Source: Euonymus europaeus (lineage: Eukaryota; Streptophyta; Magnoliopsida; Celastrales; Celastraceae). Taken from it: a stretch of DNA of 64,000 nt. The stretch spans positions 10,478,001 through 10,542,000 of the forward strand of contig OY756960.1 in assembly GCA_963580455.1 (NCBI GenBank). The letters run 5' to 3'. A program made the position numbers and the translations under genes. The notes below the pieces were generated by a model. The model worked only from the letters and a program-made list of their open reading frames with translations, did not search any database and was not told the origin of the DNA. Positions 51,531 to 63,563 of this stretch are shown here, piece after piece (position 1 is the first letter of the stretch; each line of letters begins with the position of its first letter).

Positions 51531-53040
51531 GTTGCTCGGTGTACACATTTTATTGTTCTTTTATGTCAAATTTTACGAGTATAACTTCCTAGATTATTTC
51601 GATTCCAAAACACCAACTTTCTATGAAAAATGGACAAAAACCGTTAAAAGCTCATCCATAGATAGAGTTGAGCAACTTCGGACCATCAATGTTGCTCGGT
51701 GTATACTTTTTATTGTTCTTCTATGTCAAATTTTACGTGTATAGGCTTCCTAGATTACTTTGATGCAAAAACACCTCATATCTATGCCAAATGGACAAAA
51801 ACCGTTAAAAGCCCCTCCATAGATATAGTTGAGAAAATTCGGACCATGAAAGTTGCTCGGTGTACACTTTTTATTGTTCTTCTATGTCAAATTTTACGAG
51901 TATAAGCTTCCAAGATTATTTCGATGCCGAAACACCAACTTTCTATGACAAATGGATAAAAACCGTTAAAAGCTCCTCCATAGATAGAGTTGAGCAACTT
52001 CGAACCATGAAAGTTGCTCGGTGTACAACCTTTATTGTTCTTCTATGTCAAATTTTACGAGTATAACTTCCTAGATTTTTTCGATTCCAAAACACCACCT
52101 TTCTATGAAAAATGGAGAAAAGCCATTAAAATCATCTATATAGATAGAGTTGAGCAACTTGGAACCATGAAAGTTGCTCGGTGTACACTTTTTATTGTTC
52201 TTTTATGTCAAATTTTACGAGTATAACTTCCTAGATTATTTCGATTCCAAAACATCAACTTTCTTTGAAAAATGGGCAAAAACCGTTACAAGCTCATCCA
52301 GAGATAGAGTTGAGCAACTTCGGACCATCAATGTTGCTCGGTGTACACTTTTTATTGTTCTTCTATGTCCAATTTTACGTGTATAAGCTTCCTAGATTAC
52401 TTCGATGCTAAAACACCTCATATCTATGCCAAATGGACAAAAACCGTTAAAAGCCCCTCCATAGATAGAGTTGAGAAAATTCGGACCATGAAAGTTGCTC
52501 GGTGTACACTTTTTATTGTTCTTCTATGTCAAATTTTACGAGTATAAGCTTCCTAGATTATTTCGATGCCGAAACACCAACTTTCTATGACAAATGGATA
52601 AAAACCGTTAAAAGCTCCTCCATAGATAGAGTTGAGCAACTTCGAACCATGAAAGTTGCTCGGTGTACAACCTTTATTGTTCTTCTATGTCAAATTTTAT
52701 GAGTATAACTTCCTAGATTTTTTCGATTCCAAAACACCAACTTTCTATGCCAAATGGACAAAAACCGTTAAAGCTCCTCCATAGATAGAGTTGAGCAACT
52801 TCGGACCATGAAAGTTGCTCGGTGTACACATTTTATTGTTCTTTTATGTCAAATTTTACGAGTATAACTTCCAAGATTATTTCGATGCCAAAACACCAAC
52901 TTTATATGTCAATTGGACAAAACCGTTAAAAGCTCATCCACAGATAGAGTTTAGCAACTTCGGACCATAAAAGTTGCTCGGTGTACACTTTTTATTGTTC
53001 TTTTATGTCAAATTTTACGAGTATAAGTTCCTAGATTATT
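51531..53040 (+). repeat. Satellite units; first appearance of diverged right-hand types
   Basis: Types i, d and l (GATGCCGAAACACC, GACAAATGGATAAAAACC) and strongly changed units near 52070-52180 (CTAGATTTTTTCG, GGAGAAAAGCC, ATCATCTATATAG). The d-l pair and the CTTCGAACCATG and TACAACCTTTATTG changes at about 51.9-52.1 kb repeat at about 52.5-52.7 and 56.4-56.5 kb. Satellite only. Confidence 0.8.
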
Positions 53041-53483
53041 TCGATGCCAAAACACCAACTTTCTATGTCAATTGGACAAAACCGTTAAAAGCTCCTCCAT
53101 AGATAGAGTTGAGCAACTTCGGACCATCAAAGTTGCTCGGTGTACACATTTTATTGTTCTTTTATGTCAAATTTTACGAGTATAACTTCCTAGATTATTT
53201 CGATGCCAAAACACCAACTTTCTATGTCAATTGGACAAAACCGTTAAAAGCTCCTCCACAGATAGAGTTGAGCAACTTCGGACCATTAATGTTGCTCGGT
53301 GTACACTTTTTATTGTTCTTCTATGTCAAATTTTACGTGTATAAGCTTCCTAGATTACTTCGATGCCAAAACACCTCATATCTATGCCAAATGGACAAAA
53401 ACCATTAAAAGCTCCTCCATAGATAGAGTTGAGCAAATTCGGACCATGAAAGTTGCTCGTTGTACACTTTTTATTGTTCTTCT

Positions 53484-53644
53484 ATGTCAAATTTTACGAG
53501 TATAAGCTTCGTAGATTATTTCGATGCCAAAACACTACATATCTTTGGCAAATGGACAAAAACCGTTAAAAGCTCCTCCCTAGATGGAGTTGAGGAACTT
53601 CGGACCATGAAACTTGCTCAGTGTACACTTTTTATTGTTCTTAT
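53484..53644 (+). repeat. Reference monomer, type k (161 bp)
   Basis: Diagnostic features are AAGCTTCGTAGATT, AACACTACATATC, TTTGGCAAATGG, CCCTAGATGGAG, GAGGAACTTCGG and AAACTTGCTC. I see it only from about 53 kb rightward. The dyad arms are changed to GAGGAACTT and AACTTGCTC, so the stem is interrupted. Confidence 0.8.
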
Positions 53645-53805
53645 ATTTCAAATTTTACGAGTATGAGCTTCCAAGATTATTTCAATGCCGAAACACCAAC
53701 TTTCCATGACAAATGGATAAAAACCGTTAAAAGCTCCTCCATAGATAGAGTTGAGCAACTTCGGACCATGAAAGTTGCTTGGTGTACACATTTTAGTGTT
53801 CTTCT
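53645..53805 (+). repeat. Reference monomer, type l (161 bp)
   Basis: Diagnostic features are ATTTCAAATTTTACGAGTATGAGC, GATTATTTCAATGCCGAAACACC, CATGACAAATGGATAAAAACC and CTTGGTGTACACATTTTAGTG. In this copy AAGCTT is changed to GAGCTT; other l units (for example at 51898 and 63564) keep AAGCTT. It is confined to about 51.9 kb and beyond. Confidence 0.75.
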
Positions 53806-54100
53806 ATGTCAAATTTTACGAGTATAACTTCCTAGATTATTTGGATTCCAAAACACCAACTTTCTATGCCAAATGGACAAAAACCGTTAAAGCTCCTCCA
53901 TAGATAGAGTTGAGCAACTTCGGACCATGAAAGTTGCTCGGTGTACACTTTTTATTGTTCTTCTATGTCAAATTTTACGAGTATAACTTTCTAGATTATT
54001 TTGATTCCAAAACACCAACTTTCTATGAAAAATGGACAAAAACCGTTAAAAGCTCATCCATAGATAGAGTTTAGCAACTTCGGACCATAAAAGTTGCTCG

Positions 54101-56338
54101 GTGTACACTTTTTATTGTTCTTTTATGTCAAATTTTACGAGTATAAGCTTCCTAGATTATTTCGATGCCAAAAGACCACCTTTCTTCTACAAATTAACAA
54201 AAACCGATAAAAGCTCCACCATAGATAGAGTTGAGCAACTTCGGACCGTCAAAGTTGCTCGGTATACCCATTTTATTGTTCTTTTATTTCAAATTTTACG
54301 AGTATAACTTCCTAGATTATTTTGATTCCAAAACACCAACTTTCTACGCCAAATGGACAAAAACCGTTAAAATCTCCTCCATAGATAGAGTTGAGCAACT
54401 TCGGACCATCAATGTTGCTCGGTGTCACTTTTTATTGTTCTTCTATGTCAAATTTTACGAGTATAACTTCCTAGATTATTTCGATTCCAAAACACCAACT
54501 TTCTATGCCAAATGGACAAAAACCGTTAAAGCTCCTCCATAGATAGAGTTGAGCAACTTCGGACCATGAAAGTTGCTCGGTGTACACTTTTTATTGTTCT
54601 TTTATGTCAAATTTTACGAGTATAACTTCCTAGATTATTTCGATTCCAAAACACCAACTTTCTATGAAAAATGGACAAAAACCGTTAAAAGCTCATCCAT
54701 AGATAGAGTTTAGCAACTTGGTACCATAAAAGTTGCTCGGTGTACACTTTTTATTGTTCTTCTATGTCAAATTTTACGAGTATAAACTTCCTAGATTATT
54801 TCGATGCCAAAAGACCACCTTTCTTCGACAAATGAACAAAAACCGATAAAAGCTCCACCATAGATAGAGTTGAGCAACTTCGGACCATCAAAGTTGCTCG
54901 GTGTACACATTTTATTGTTCTTTTATGTCTAATTCTACGAGTATAACTTCCTAGATTATTTCGATGCCAAAACACCAACTTTCTATGTCAATTGGACAAA
55001 ACCGTTAAAAGCTCCTCCATAGATAGAGTTGAGCAACTTCGGACCATCAATGTTGCTCGGTGTACACTTTTTATTGTTCTTCTATGTCAAATTTTACGTG
55101 TATAAGCTTCCTAGATTACTTCGATGCCAAAACACTACATATCTTTGGCAAATGGACAAAAACTGTTAAGAGCTCCTCCCTAGATGGAGTTGAGGAACTT
55201 CGGACCATGAAACTTGCTCGGTGTACACTTTTTATTGTTCTTTTATGTCAAATTTTACGAGTATAACTTCCTAGATTATTTCGATGCCAAAAGACCACCT
55301 TTCTTCTACAAATTAACAAAAACCGATAAAAGCTCCATCATAGATAGAGTTGAGCAACTTCGGACCATCAAAGTTGCTCGGTGTACACATTTTATTGTTC
55401 TTTTATGTCAAATTTTACGAGTATAACTTCCTAGATTATTTCGATTCCAAAACACCAACTTTCTACGCCAAATGGACAAAAACCGTTAAAAGCTCCTCCA
55501 TAGATAGAGTTGAGCAACTTCGGACCATCAATGTTGCTCGGTGTCACTTTTTATTGTTCTTCTATGTCAAATTTTACGAGTATAACTTCCTAGATTATTT
55601 CGATTCCAAAACACCAACTTTCTATGCCAAATGGACAAAAACCGTTAAAGCTCCTCCATAGATAGAGTTGAGCAACTTCGGACCATGAAAGTTGCTCGAT
55701 GTACACTTTTTATTGTTCTTCTATGTCAAATTTTACGTGTATAACTTCCTAGATTATTTCGATTCCAAAACACCAACTTTCTATGAAAAATGGACAAAAA
55801 CCGTTAAAAGCTCATCCATAGATAGAGTTTAGCAACTTTGTACCATAAAAGTTGCTCGGTGTACACTTTTTATTGTTCTTCTATGTCATATTTTACGAGT
55901 ATAAGCTTCCTAGATTATTTTGATGCCAAAAGACCACCTTTCTTCGACAAATGAACAAAAACCGATAAAAGCTCCACCATAGATAGAGTTGAGCAACTTC
56001 GGACCATCAAAGTTGCTCGGTGTACACATTTTATTGTTCTTTTATGTCTAATTCTACGAGTATAACTTCCTAGATTATTTCGATGCCAAAACACCAACTT
56101 TCTATGTCAATTGGACAAAACCGTTAAAAGCTCCTCCATAGATAGAGTTGAGCAACTTCGGACCATCAATGTTGCTCGGTGTACACTTTTTATTGTTCTT
56201 CTATGTCAAATTTTACGTGTATAAGCTTCCTAGATTACTTCGATGCCAAAACACTACATATCTTTGGCAAATGGACAAAAACCGTTAAAAGCTCCTCCCT
56301 AGATGGAGTTGAGGAACTTCGGACCATGAAACTTGCTC
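54101..56338 (+). repeat. 1,119-bp 7-monomer HOR, two tandem copies
   Basis: Copies are about 54101-55219 and 55220-56338, offset 1,119 bp. Shared markers are the h-j pair with GATGCCAAAAG, TTTATGTCTAATTCTACG (54924/56043), and the k unit at about 55130/56249. A partial further match lies at about 57458-57899, 2 x 1,119 bp from 55220-55661. Confidence 0.85.
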
Positions 56339-58474
56339 AGTGTACACTTTTTATTGTTCTTCTATTTCAAATTTTACGAGTATGAGCTTCCTAGATTATT
56401 TCGATGCCGAAACACCAACTTTCTATGACAAATGGATAAAAACTGTTAAAAGCTCCTCCATAGATAGAGTTGAGCAACTTCGAACCATGAAAGTTGCTCG
56501 GTGTACAACCTTTATTGTTCTTCTATGTCAAATTTTATGAGTATAACTTCCTAGATTTTTTCGATTCCAAAACACCAACTTTCTATGCCAAATGGACAAA
56601 AACCGTTAAAGCTCCTCTATAGATAGAGTTGAGCAACTTCGGACCATGAAAGTTGCTCGGTGTATACATTTTATTGTTCTTTTATGTCAAATTTTACGAG
56701 TATAACTTCCTAGATTATTTCGATGCCAAAACACCAACTTTCTATGTAAATTGGACAAAACCGTTAAAAGCTCATCCATAGATAGAGTTTAGCAACTTCG
56801 GACCATAAAAGTTGCTCGGTGTACACTTTTTATTGTTCTTTTATGTCAAATTTTACGAGTATAACTTCCTAGATTATTTCGATGCCAAAACACCAACTTT
56901 CTATGTCAATTGGACAAAACCGTTAAAAGCTCCTCCATAGATAGAGTTGAGCAACTTCGGACCATCAAAGTTGCTCGGTGTACACTTTTTATTGTTCTTT
57001 TATGTCAAATTTTACGAGTATAACTTCCAAGATTATTTCGATGCCAAAACACCAACTTTCTATGTCAATTGGACAAAAACCGTTAAAAGCTCCTCCATAG
57101 ATAGAGTTGAGCAACTTCGGACCATGAAAGTTGCTTGGTGTACACATTTTAGTGTTCTTCTATGTCAAATTTTACGAGTATAACTTCCTAGATTATTTTG
57201 ATGCCAAAACACTACATATCTATGCCAAATGGACAAAAACCGTTAAAAGCTCATCCATAGATAGAGTTGAGCAAATTCGGACCATGAAAGTTGCTCGGTG
57301 TATACTTTTTATTGTTCTTCTATGTCAAATTTTACGAGTATAACTTCCTAGATTATTTTGATTCCAAAACACCAACTTTCTATGAAAAATGGACAAAAAC
57401 AGTTAAAAGCTCATTCATAGATAGAGTTTAGCAACTTCGGACCATAAAAGTTGCTCGGTGTACACTTTTTATTGTTCTTTTATGTCAAATTTTACGAGTA
57501 TAAGCTTCCTAGATTATTTCGATGCCAAAAGACCACCTTTCTTCTACAAATTAACAAAAACCGATAAAAGCTCCAGCATAGATAGAGTTGAGCAACTTCG
57601 GACCATCAAAGTTGCTCGGTGTACACATTTTATTGTTCTTTTATGTCAAATTTTACGAGTATAACTTCCTAGATTATTTCGATTCCAAAACACCAACTTT
57701 CTACGCCAAATGGACAAAAACCGTTAAAAGCTCCTCCATAGATAGAGTTGAGCAACTTCGGACCATCAATGTTGCTCGGTGTCACTTTTTATTGTTCTTC
57801 TATGTCAAATTTTACGAGTATAACTTCCTAGATTATTTCGATTCCAAAACACCAACTTTCTATGCCAAATGGACAAAAACCGTTAAAGCTCCTCCATAGA
57901 TAGAGTTGAGCAACTTCGGACCATGAAAGTTGCTCGGTGTACACTTTTTATTGTTCTTCTATGTCAAATTTTACGAGTATAACTTCCTAGATTATTTCGA
58001 TTCCAAAACACCAACTTTCTACGCCAAATGGACAAAAACCGTTAAAAGCTCCTCCATAGATAGAGTTGAGCAACTTCGGACCATCAATGTTGCTCGGTGT
58101 CACTTTTTATTGTTCTTCTATGTCAAATTTTACGAGTATAACTTCCTAGATTATTTCGATTCCAAAAGACCACCTTTCTTCTACAAATTAACAAAAACCG
58201 TTAAAATCTCCTTCCTAGATGGAGTTGAGGAACTTCGGACCATGAAAGTTGCTCGGTGTACACTTTTTATTGTTCTTCTATGTCAAATTTTATGAGTATA
58301 AGCTTCGTAGATTATTTCGATGCCAAAACACTACATATCTATGCCAAATGGACAAAAACCGTTAAAAGCTCCTCCATAGATAGAGTTGAGCAACTTCGGA
58401 CCATAAAAGTTGCTCGGTGTACACTTTTTATTGTTCTTTTATGTCAAATTTTACGAGTATAACTTCCTAGATTA
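56339..58474 (+). repeat. Satellite units with hybrid monomers
   Basis: Contains l, f-like, e, i, h, j and k units. The unit near 58150-58250 is a hybrid: TTCCAAAAGACC and TTCTACAAATTAAC of h type, then GTTAAAATCTCC and CCTAGATGGAGTTGAGG of k type. The block 57131-57343 matches 60810-61022 at 3,679 bp. Confidence 0.75.
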
Positions 58475-60700
58475 TTTCGATGCCAAAACACCAACTTTCT
58501 ATGTCAATTGGATAAAACCGTTAAAAGCTCCTCCATAGATAGAGTTGAGCAACTTCGGACCATCAAAGTTGCTCGGTGTACACATTTTATTGTTCTTTTA
58601 TGTCAAATTTTACGAGTATAACTTCCTAGATTATTTCGATGCCAAAACACCACTTTCTATGTCAATTGGACAAAACCGTTAAAAGCTCCTCCACAGATAG
58701 AGTTGAGCAACTTCGGACCATTAATGTTGCTCGGTGTACACTTTTTATTGTTCTTCTATGTCAAATTTTACGTGTATAAGCTTCCAAGATTACTTCGATG
58801 CCAAAACACCTCATATCTATGCCAAATGGACAAAAACCGTTAAAAGCTCCTCCATAGATAGAGTTGAGCAAATTCGGACCATGAAAGTTGCTCGTTGTAC
58901 ACTTTTTATTATTCTTCTATGTCAAATTTTACGAGTATAAGCTTCGTAGATTATTTCGATGCCAAAACACTACATATCTTTGTCAAATGGACAAAAACCG
59001 TTAAAAGCTCCTCCCTAGATGGAGTTGAGGAACTTCGGACCATGAAACTTGCTCAGTGTACACTTTTTATTGTTCTTATATTTCAAATTTTACGAGTATG
59101 AGCTTCCTAGATTATTTCGATGCCGAAAAACCAACTTTCCATGACAAATGGATAAAAACCGTTAAAAGCTCCTCCATAGATAGAGTTGAGCAACTTCGGA
59201 CCATGAAAGTTGCTTGGTGTACACATTTTAGTGTTCTTCTATGTGAAATTTTACGAGTATAACTTCCTAGATTATTTTGATTCCAAAACACCAACTTTCT
59301 ATGCCAAATGGATAAAAACCGTTAAAGCTCCTCCATAGATAGAGTTGAGCAACTTCGGACCATGAAAGTTGCTCGGTGTACACTTTTTATTGTTCTTCTA
59401 TGTCAAATTTTACGAGTATAACTTTCTAGATTATTTTGATTCCAAAACACCAACTTTCTATGAAAAATGGACAAAAACCGTTAAAAGCTCATCCATAGAT
59501 AGAGTTTAGCAACTTCGGACCATAAAAGTTGCTCGGTGTACACTTTTTATTGTTCTTTTATGTCAAATTTTACGAGTATAAGCTTCCTAGATTATTTCGA
59601 TGCCAAAAGACCACCTTTCTTCTACAAATTAACAAAAACCGATAAAAGCTCCACCATAGATAGAGTTGAGCAACTTCGGACCATCAAAGTTGCTCGGTAT
59701 ACACATTTTATTGTTCTTTTATGTCAAATTTTACGAGTATAACTTCCTAGATTATTTTGATTCCAAAACACCAACTTTCTACGCCAAATGGACAAAAACC
59801 GTTAAAAGCTCCTCCATAGATAGAGTTGAGCAACTTCGGACCATCAATGTTGCTCGGTGTCACTTTTTATTGTTTTTCTATGTCAAATTTTACGAGTATA
59901 ACTTCCTAGATTATTTCGATTCCAAAACACCAACTTTCTATGCCAAATGGACAAAAACCGTTAAAGCTCCTCCATAGATAGAGTTGAGCAACTTCGGACC
60001 ATGAAAGTTGCTCGGTGTACACTTTTTATTGTTCTTTTATGTCAAATTTTACGAGTATAACTTCCTAGATTATTTCGATTCCAAAACACCAACTTTCTAT
60101 GAAAAATGGACAAAAACCGTTAAAAGCTCATCCATAGATAGAGTTTAGCAACTTGGTACCATAAAAGTTGCTCGGTGTACACTTTTATTTGTTCTTCTAT
60201 GTCAAATTTTACGAGTATAAGCTTCCTAGATTATTTCGATGCCAAAAGACCACCTTTCTTCGACAAATGAACAAAAACCGATAAAAGCTCCACCATAGAT
60301 AGAGTTGAGCAACTTCGGACCATCAAAGTTGCTCGGTGTACACATTTTATTGTTCTTTTATGTCTAATTCTATGAGTATAACTTCCTAGATTATTTCGAT
60401 GCCAAAACACCAACTTTCTATCTCAATTGGACAAAACCGTTAAAAGCTCCTCCATAGATAGAGTTGAGCAACTTCGGACCATCAATGTTGCTCGGTGTAC
60501 ACTTTTTATTGTTCTTCTATGTCAAATTTAACGTGTATAAGCTTCCTAGATCACTTCGATGCCAAAACACTACATATCTTTGGCAAATGGACAAAAACCG
60601 TTAAAAGCACCTCCCTAGATGGAGTTGAGGAACTTCGGACCATGAAACTTGCTCAGTGTACACTTTTTATTGTTCTTCTATTTCAAATTTTACGAGTATG
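58475..60700 (+). repeat. Block duplicated at +5,435 bp (right copy)
   Basis: Counterpart of 53040-55260. Copy-specific changes include ACACCACTTTC (1-bp loss, about 58648), CTTCCAAGATT at about 58783 and CACTTTTATTTG at about 60182. The k unit at about 60540 has GATCACTT. Confidence 0.85.
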
Positions 60701-62919
60701 AGCTTCCTAGATTATTTCGATGCCGAAACACCAACTTTCTATGACAAATGGATAAAAACCGTTAAAAGCTCCTCCATAGATGGAGTTGAGCAACTTCGGA
60801 CCATGAAAGTTGCTTGGTGTACACATTTTAGTGTTCTTCTATGTCAAATTTTACGAGTATAACTTCCTAGATTATTTTGATGCCAAAACACTACATATCT
60901 ATGCCAAATGGACAAAAACCGTTAAAAGCTCCTCCATAGATAGAGTTGAGCAAATTCGGACCATGAAAGTTGCTCGGTGTATACTTTTTATTGTTCTTCT
61001 ATGTCAAATTTTACGAGTATAACTTCCTAGATTATTTTGATTCCAAAACACCAACTTTCTATGAAAAATGGACAAAAATAGTTAAAAGCTCATCCATAGA
61101 TAGAGTTTAGCAACTTCGGACCATAAAAGTTGCTCGGTGTACACTTTTTATTGTTCTTTTATGTCAAATTTTACGAGTATAAGCTTCCTAGATTATTTCG
61201 ATGCCAAAAGACCACCTTTCGGTTTTTGTGGACAAAAACCGTTAAAAGCTCCTCCCTAGATGGAGTTGAGGAACTTTGGACCATTAAAGTTGCTCGGTGT
61301 ACACTTTTTATTGTTCTTCTATGTCAAATTTTACGAGTATAAGCTTCGTAGATTATTTCGATGCCAAAACACTACATATCTATGCCAAATGGACAAAAAC
61401 CGTTAAAAGCTCCTCCATAGATAGAGTTGAGCAAATTCGGACCATGAAAGTTGCTCGGTGTACACTTTTTATTGTTCTTCTATGTCAAATTTTACGAGTA
61501 TAAGCTTCGTAGATTATTTCGATGCCAAAACACTACATATCTATGCCAAATGGACAAAAACCGTTGAAAGCTCCTCCATAGATAGAGTTGAGCAACTTCG
61601 GACCATGAAAGTTGCTCGGTGTACACATTTTAGTGTTATTCTATGTCAAATTTTACGAGTATAACTTCCTAGATTATTTCGATTCCAAAACACCAACTTT
61701 CTATGCCAAATGGACAAAAACCGTTAAAGCTCCTCCATAGATAGAGTTGAGCAACTTCGGACCATGAAAGTTGCTCGGTGTACACTTTTTATTGTTCTTC
61801 TATGTCAAATTTTACGATTATAACTTCCTAGATTATTTTGATTCCAAAATACCAACTTTCTATGAAAAATGGACAAAAACCGTTAAAAGCTCATCCATAG
61901 ATACAGTTTAGCAACTTCGGACCATAAAAGTTTCTCGGTGTACACTTTTTATTGTTCTTTTATGTCAAATTTTACGAGTATAAGCTTCCTAGATTATTTC
62001 GATGTCAAAAGACCACCTTTCTTCTACAAATTAACAAAAACCGATAAAAGCTCCATCATAGATAGAGTTGACCAACTTCGGACCATCAAAGTTGCTCGGT
62101 GTACACATTTTATTGTTCTTTTATGTCAAATTTTACGAGTATAACTTCCTAGATTATTTCGATTCCAAAACACCAACTTTCTACGCCAAATGGACAAAAA
62201 CCGTTAAAAGCTCCTCCATAGATAGAGTTGAGCAACTTGGACCATCAATGTTGCTCGGTGTCACTTTTTATTGTTCTTCTATGTCAAATTTTACGAGTAT
62301 AACTTCCTAGATTATTTCGATTCCAAAACACCAACTTTCTATGCCAAATGGACAAAAACCGTTAAAGCTCCTCCATAGATAGAGTTGAGCAACTTCGGAC
62401 CATGAAAGTTGCTCGGTGTACACTTTTTATTGTTCTTCTATGTCAAATTTTACGAGTATAACTTCCTAGATTATTTCGATTCCAAAACACCAACTTTCTA
62501 TGCCAAATGGACAAAAACCGTTAAAGCTCCTCCATAGATAGAGTTGAGCAACTTCGGACCATGAAAGTTGCTCGGTGTACACTTTTTATTGTTCTTCTAT
62601 GTCAAATTTTACGAGTATAACTTCCTAGATTATTTCGATTCCAAAACACCAACTTTCTATGAAAAATGGACAAAAACCGATAAAAGCTCATCCATAGATA
62701 GAGTTTAGCAACTTTCTACCATAAAAGTTGCTCGGTGTACACTTTTTATTGTTCTTCTATGTCAAATTTTGCGAGTATAAGCTTCCTAGATTATTTCGAT
62801 GCCAAAAGACCACCTTTCTTCGACAAATGAAGAAAACCCGATAGAAGCTCCACCATAGATAGAGTTGAGCAACTTCGGACCATCAAAGTTGCTCGGTGTA
62901 CACATTTTATTGTTCTTTT
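60701..62919 (+). repeat. Satellite units including a fold-back insertion
   Basis: Types l, k, b, k, a, b, h, j and a. Includes the 20-bp perfect inverted repeat at 61221-61240 and an h-j pair at about 61967-62285. At about 62236 the dyad loses two bases (CAACTTGGACC). Satellite only. Confidence 0.8.
61221..61240. repeat. 20-bp perfect inverted repeat replacing part of one monomer
   Basis: GGTTTTTGT-GG-ACAAAAACC: the left arm is the exact reverse complement of the ACAAAAACC box conserved in most monomers. It stands where other h/c units read TTCTACAAATTA or TTCGACAAATGA after CCACCTTTC. Confidence 0.9.
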
Positions 62920-63563
62920 ATGTCAAATTTTACGTGTATAAGCTTCCTAGATTACTTCGATGCCAAAACACCTCATATCTATGCCAAATGGACAAAAACC
63001 GTTAAAAGCCCCTCCATAGATAGAGTTGAGCAAATTCAGACCATGAAAGTTGCTCGGTGTACACTTTTTATTGTTCTTCTATGTCAAATTTTATGAGTAT
63101 AAGCTTCGTAGATTATTTCGATGCCAAAACACTACATATCTATGCCAAATGGACAAAAACCGTTAAAAGCTCCTCCCTAGATGGAGTTGAGCAACATCGG
63201 ACCATCAATGTTGCTCGGTGTACACTTTTTATTGTTCTTCTATGTCAAATTTTACGTGTATAAGCTTCCTAGATTACTTCGATGCCAAAACACCTCATAT
63301 CTATGCCAAATGGACAAAAACCGTTAAAAGCCCCTCCATAGATAGAGTTGAGCAAATTCAGACCATGAAAGTTGCTCGGTGTACACTTTTTATTGTTCTT
63401 CTATGTCAAATTTTATGAGTATAAGCTTCGTAGATTATTTCGATGCCAAAACACTACATATCTATGCCAAATGGACAAAAACCGTTAAAAGCTCCTCCCT
63501 AGATGGAGTTGAACAACTTCGGACCATGAAAGTTGCTCCGTGTACACTTTTTATTGTTCTTCT
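62920..63563 (+). repeat. 322-bp d-k dimer HOR, two copies
   Basis: Units 62920-63080, 63081-63241, 63242-63402 and 63403-63563 (161 bp each) alternate d-like (GATTACTTCG, TCATATC, AGCAAATTCAGACC) and k-like (TTTTATGAGTATAAGC, CTTCGTAGATT, CCCTAGATGGAG). It is the shortest multi-type HOR I see. The dyad in the second k copy reads GAACAACTT/AAGTTGCTC. Confidence 0.88.

Larger units (their letters stand above)
53040..55260 (+). repeat. Block duplicated at +5,435 bp (left copy)
   Basis: Matches about 58475-60700 at a constant 5,435-bp offset over about 2.2 kb, with a d-k-l run followed by a, b, h, j and more. Shared markers include CACAGATAGAG with CCATTAATG, CTTATATTTCAAA, CTTGGTGTACACATTTTAGTG, TTGGTACCATAAAAG and TGTCTAATTCTA. 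Confidence 0.85.
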
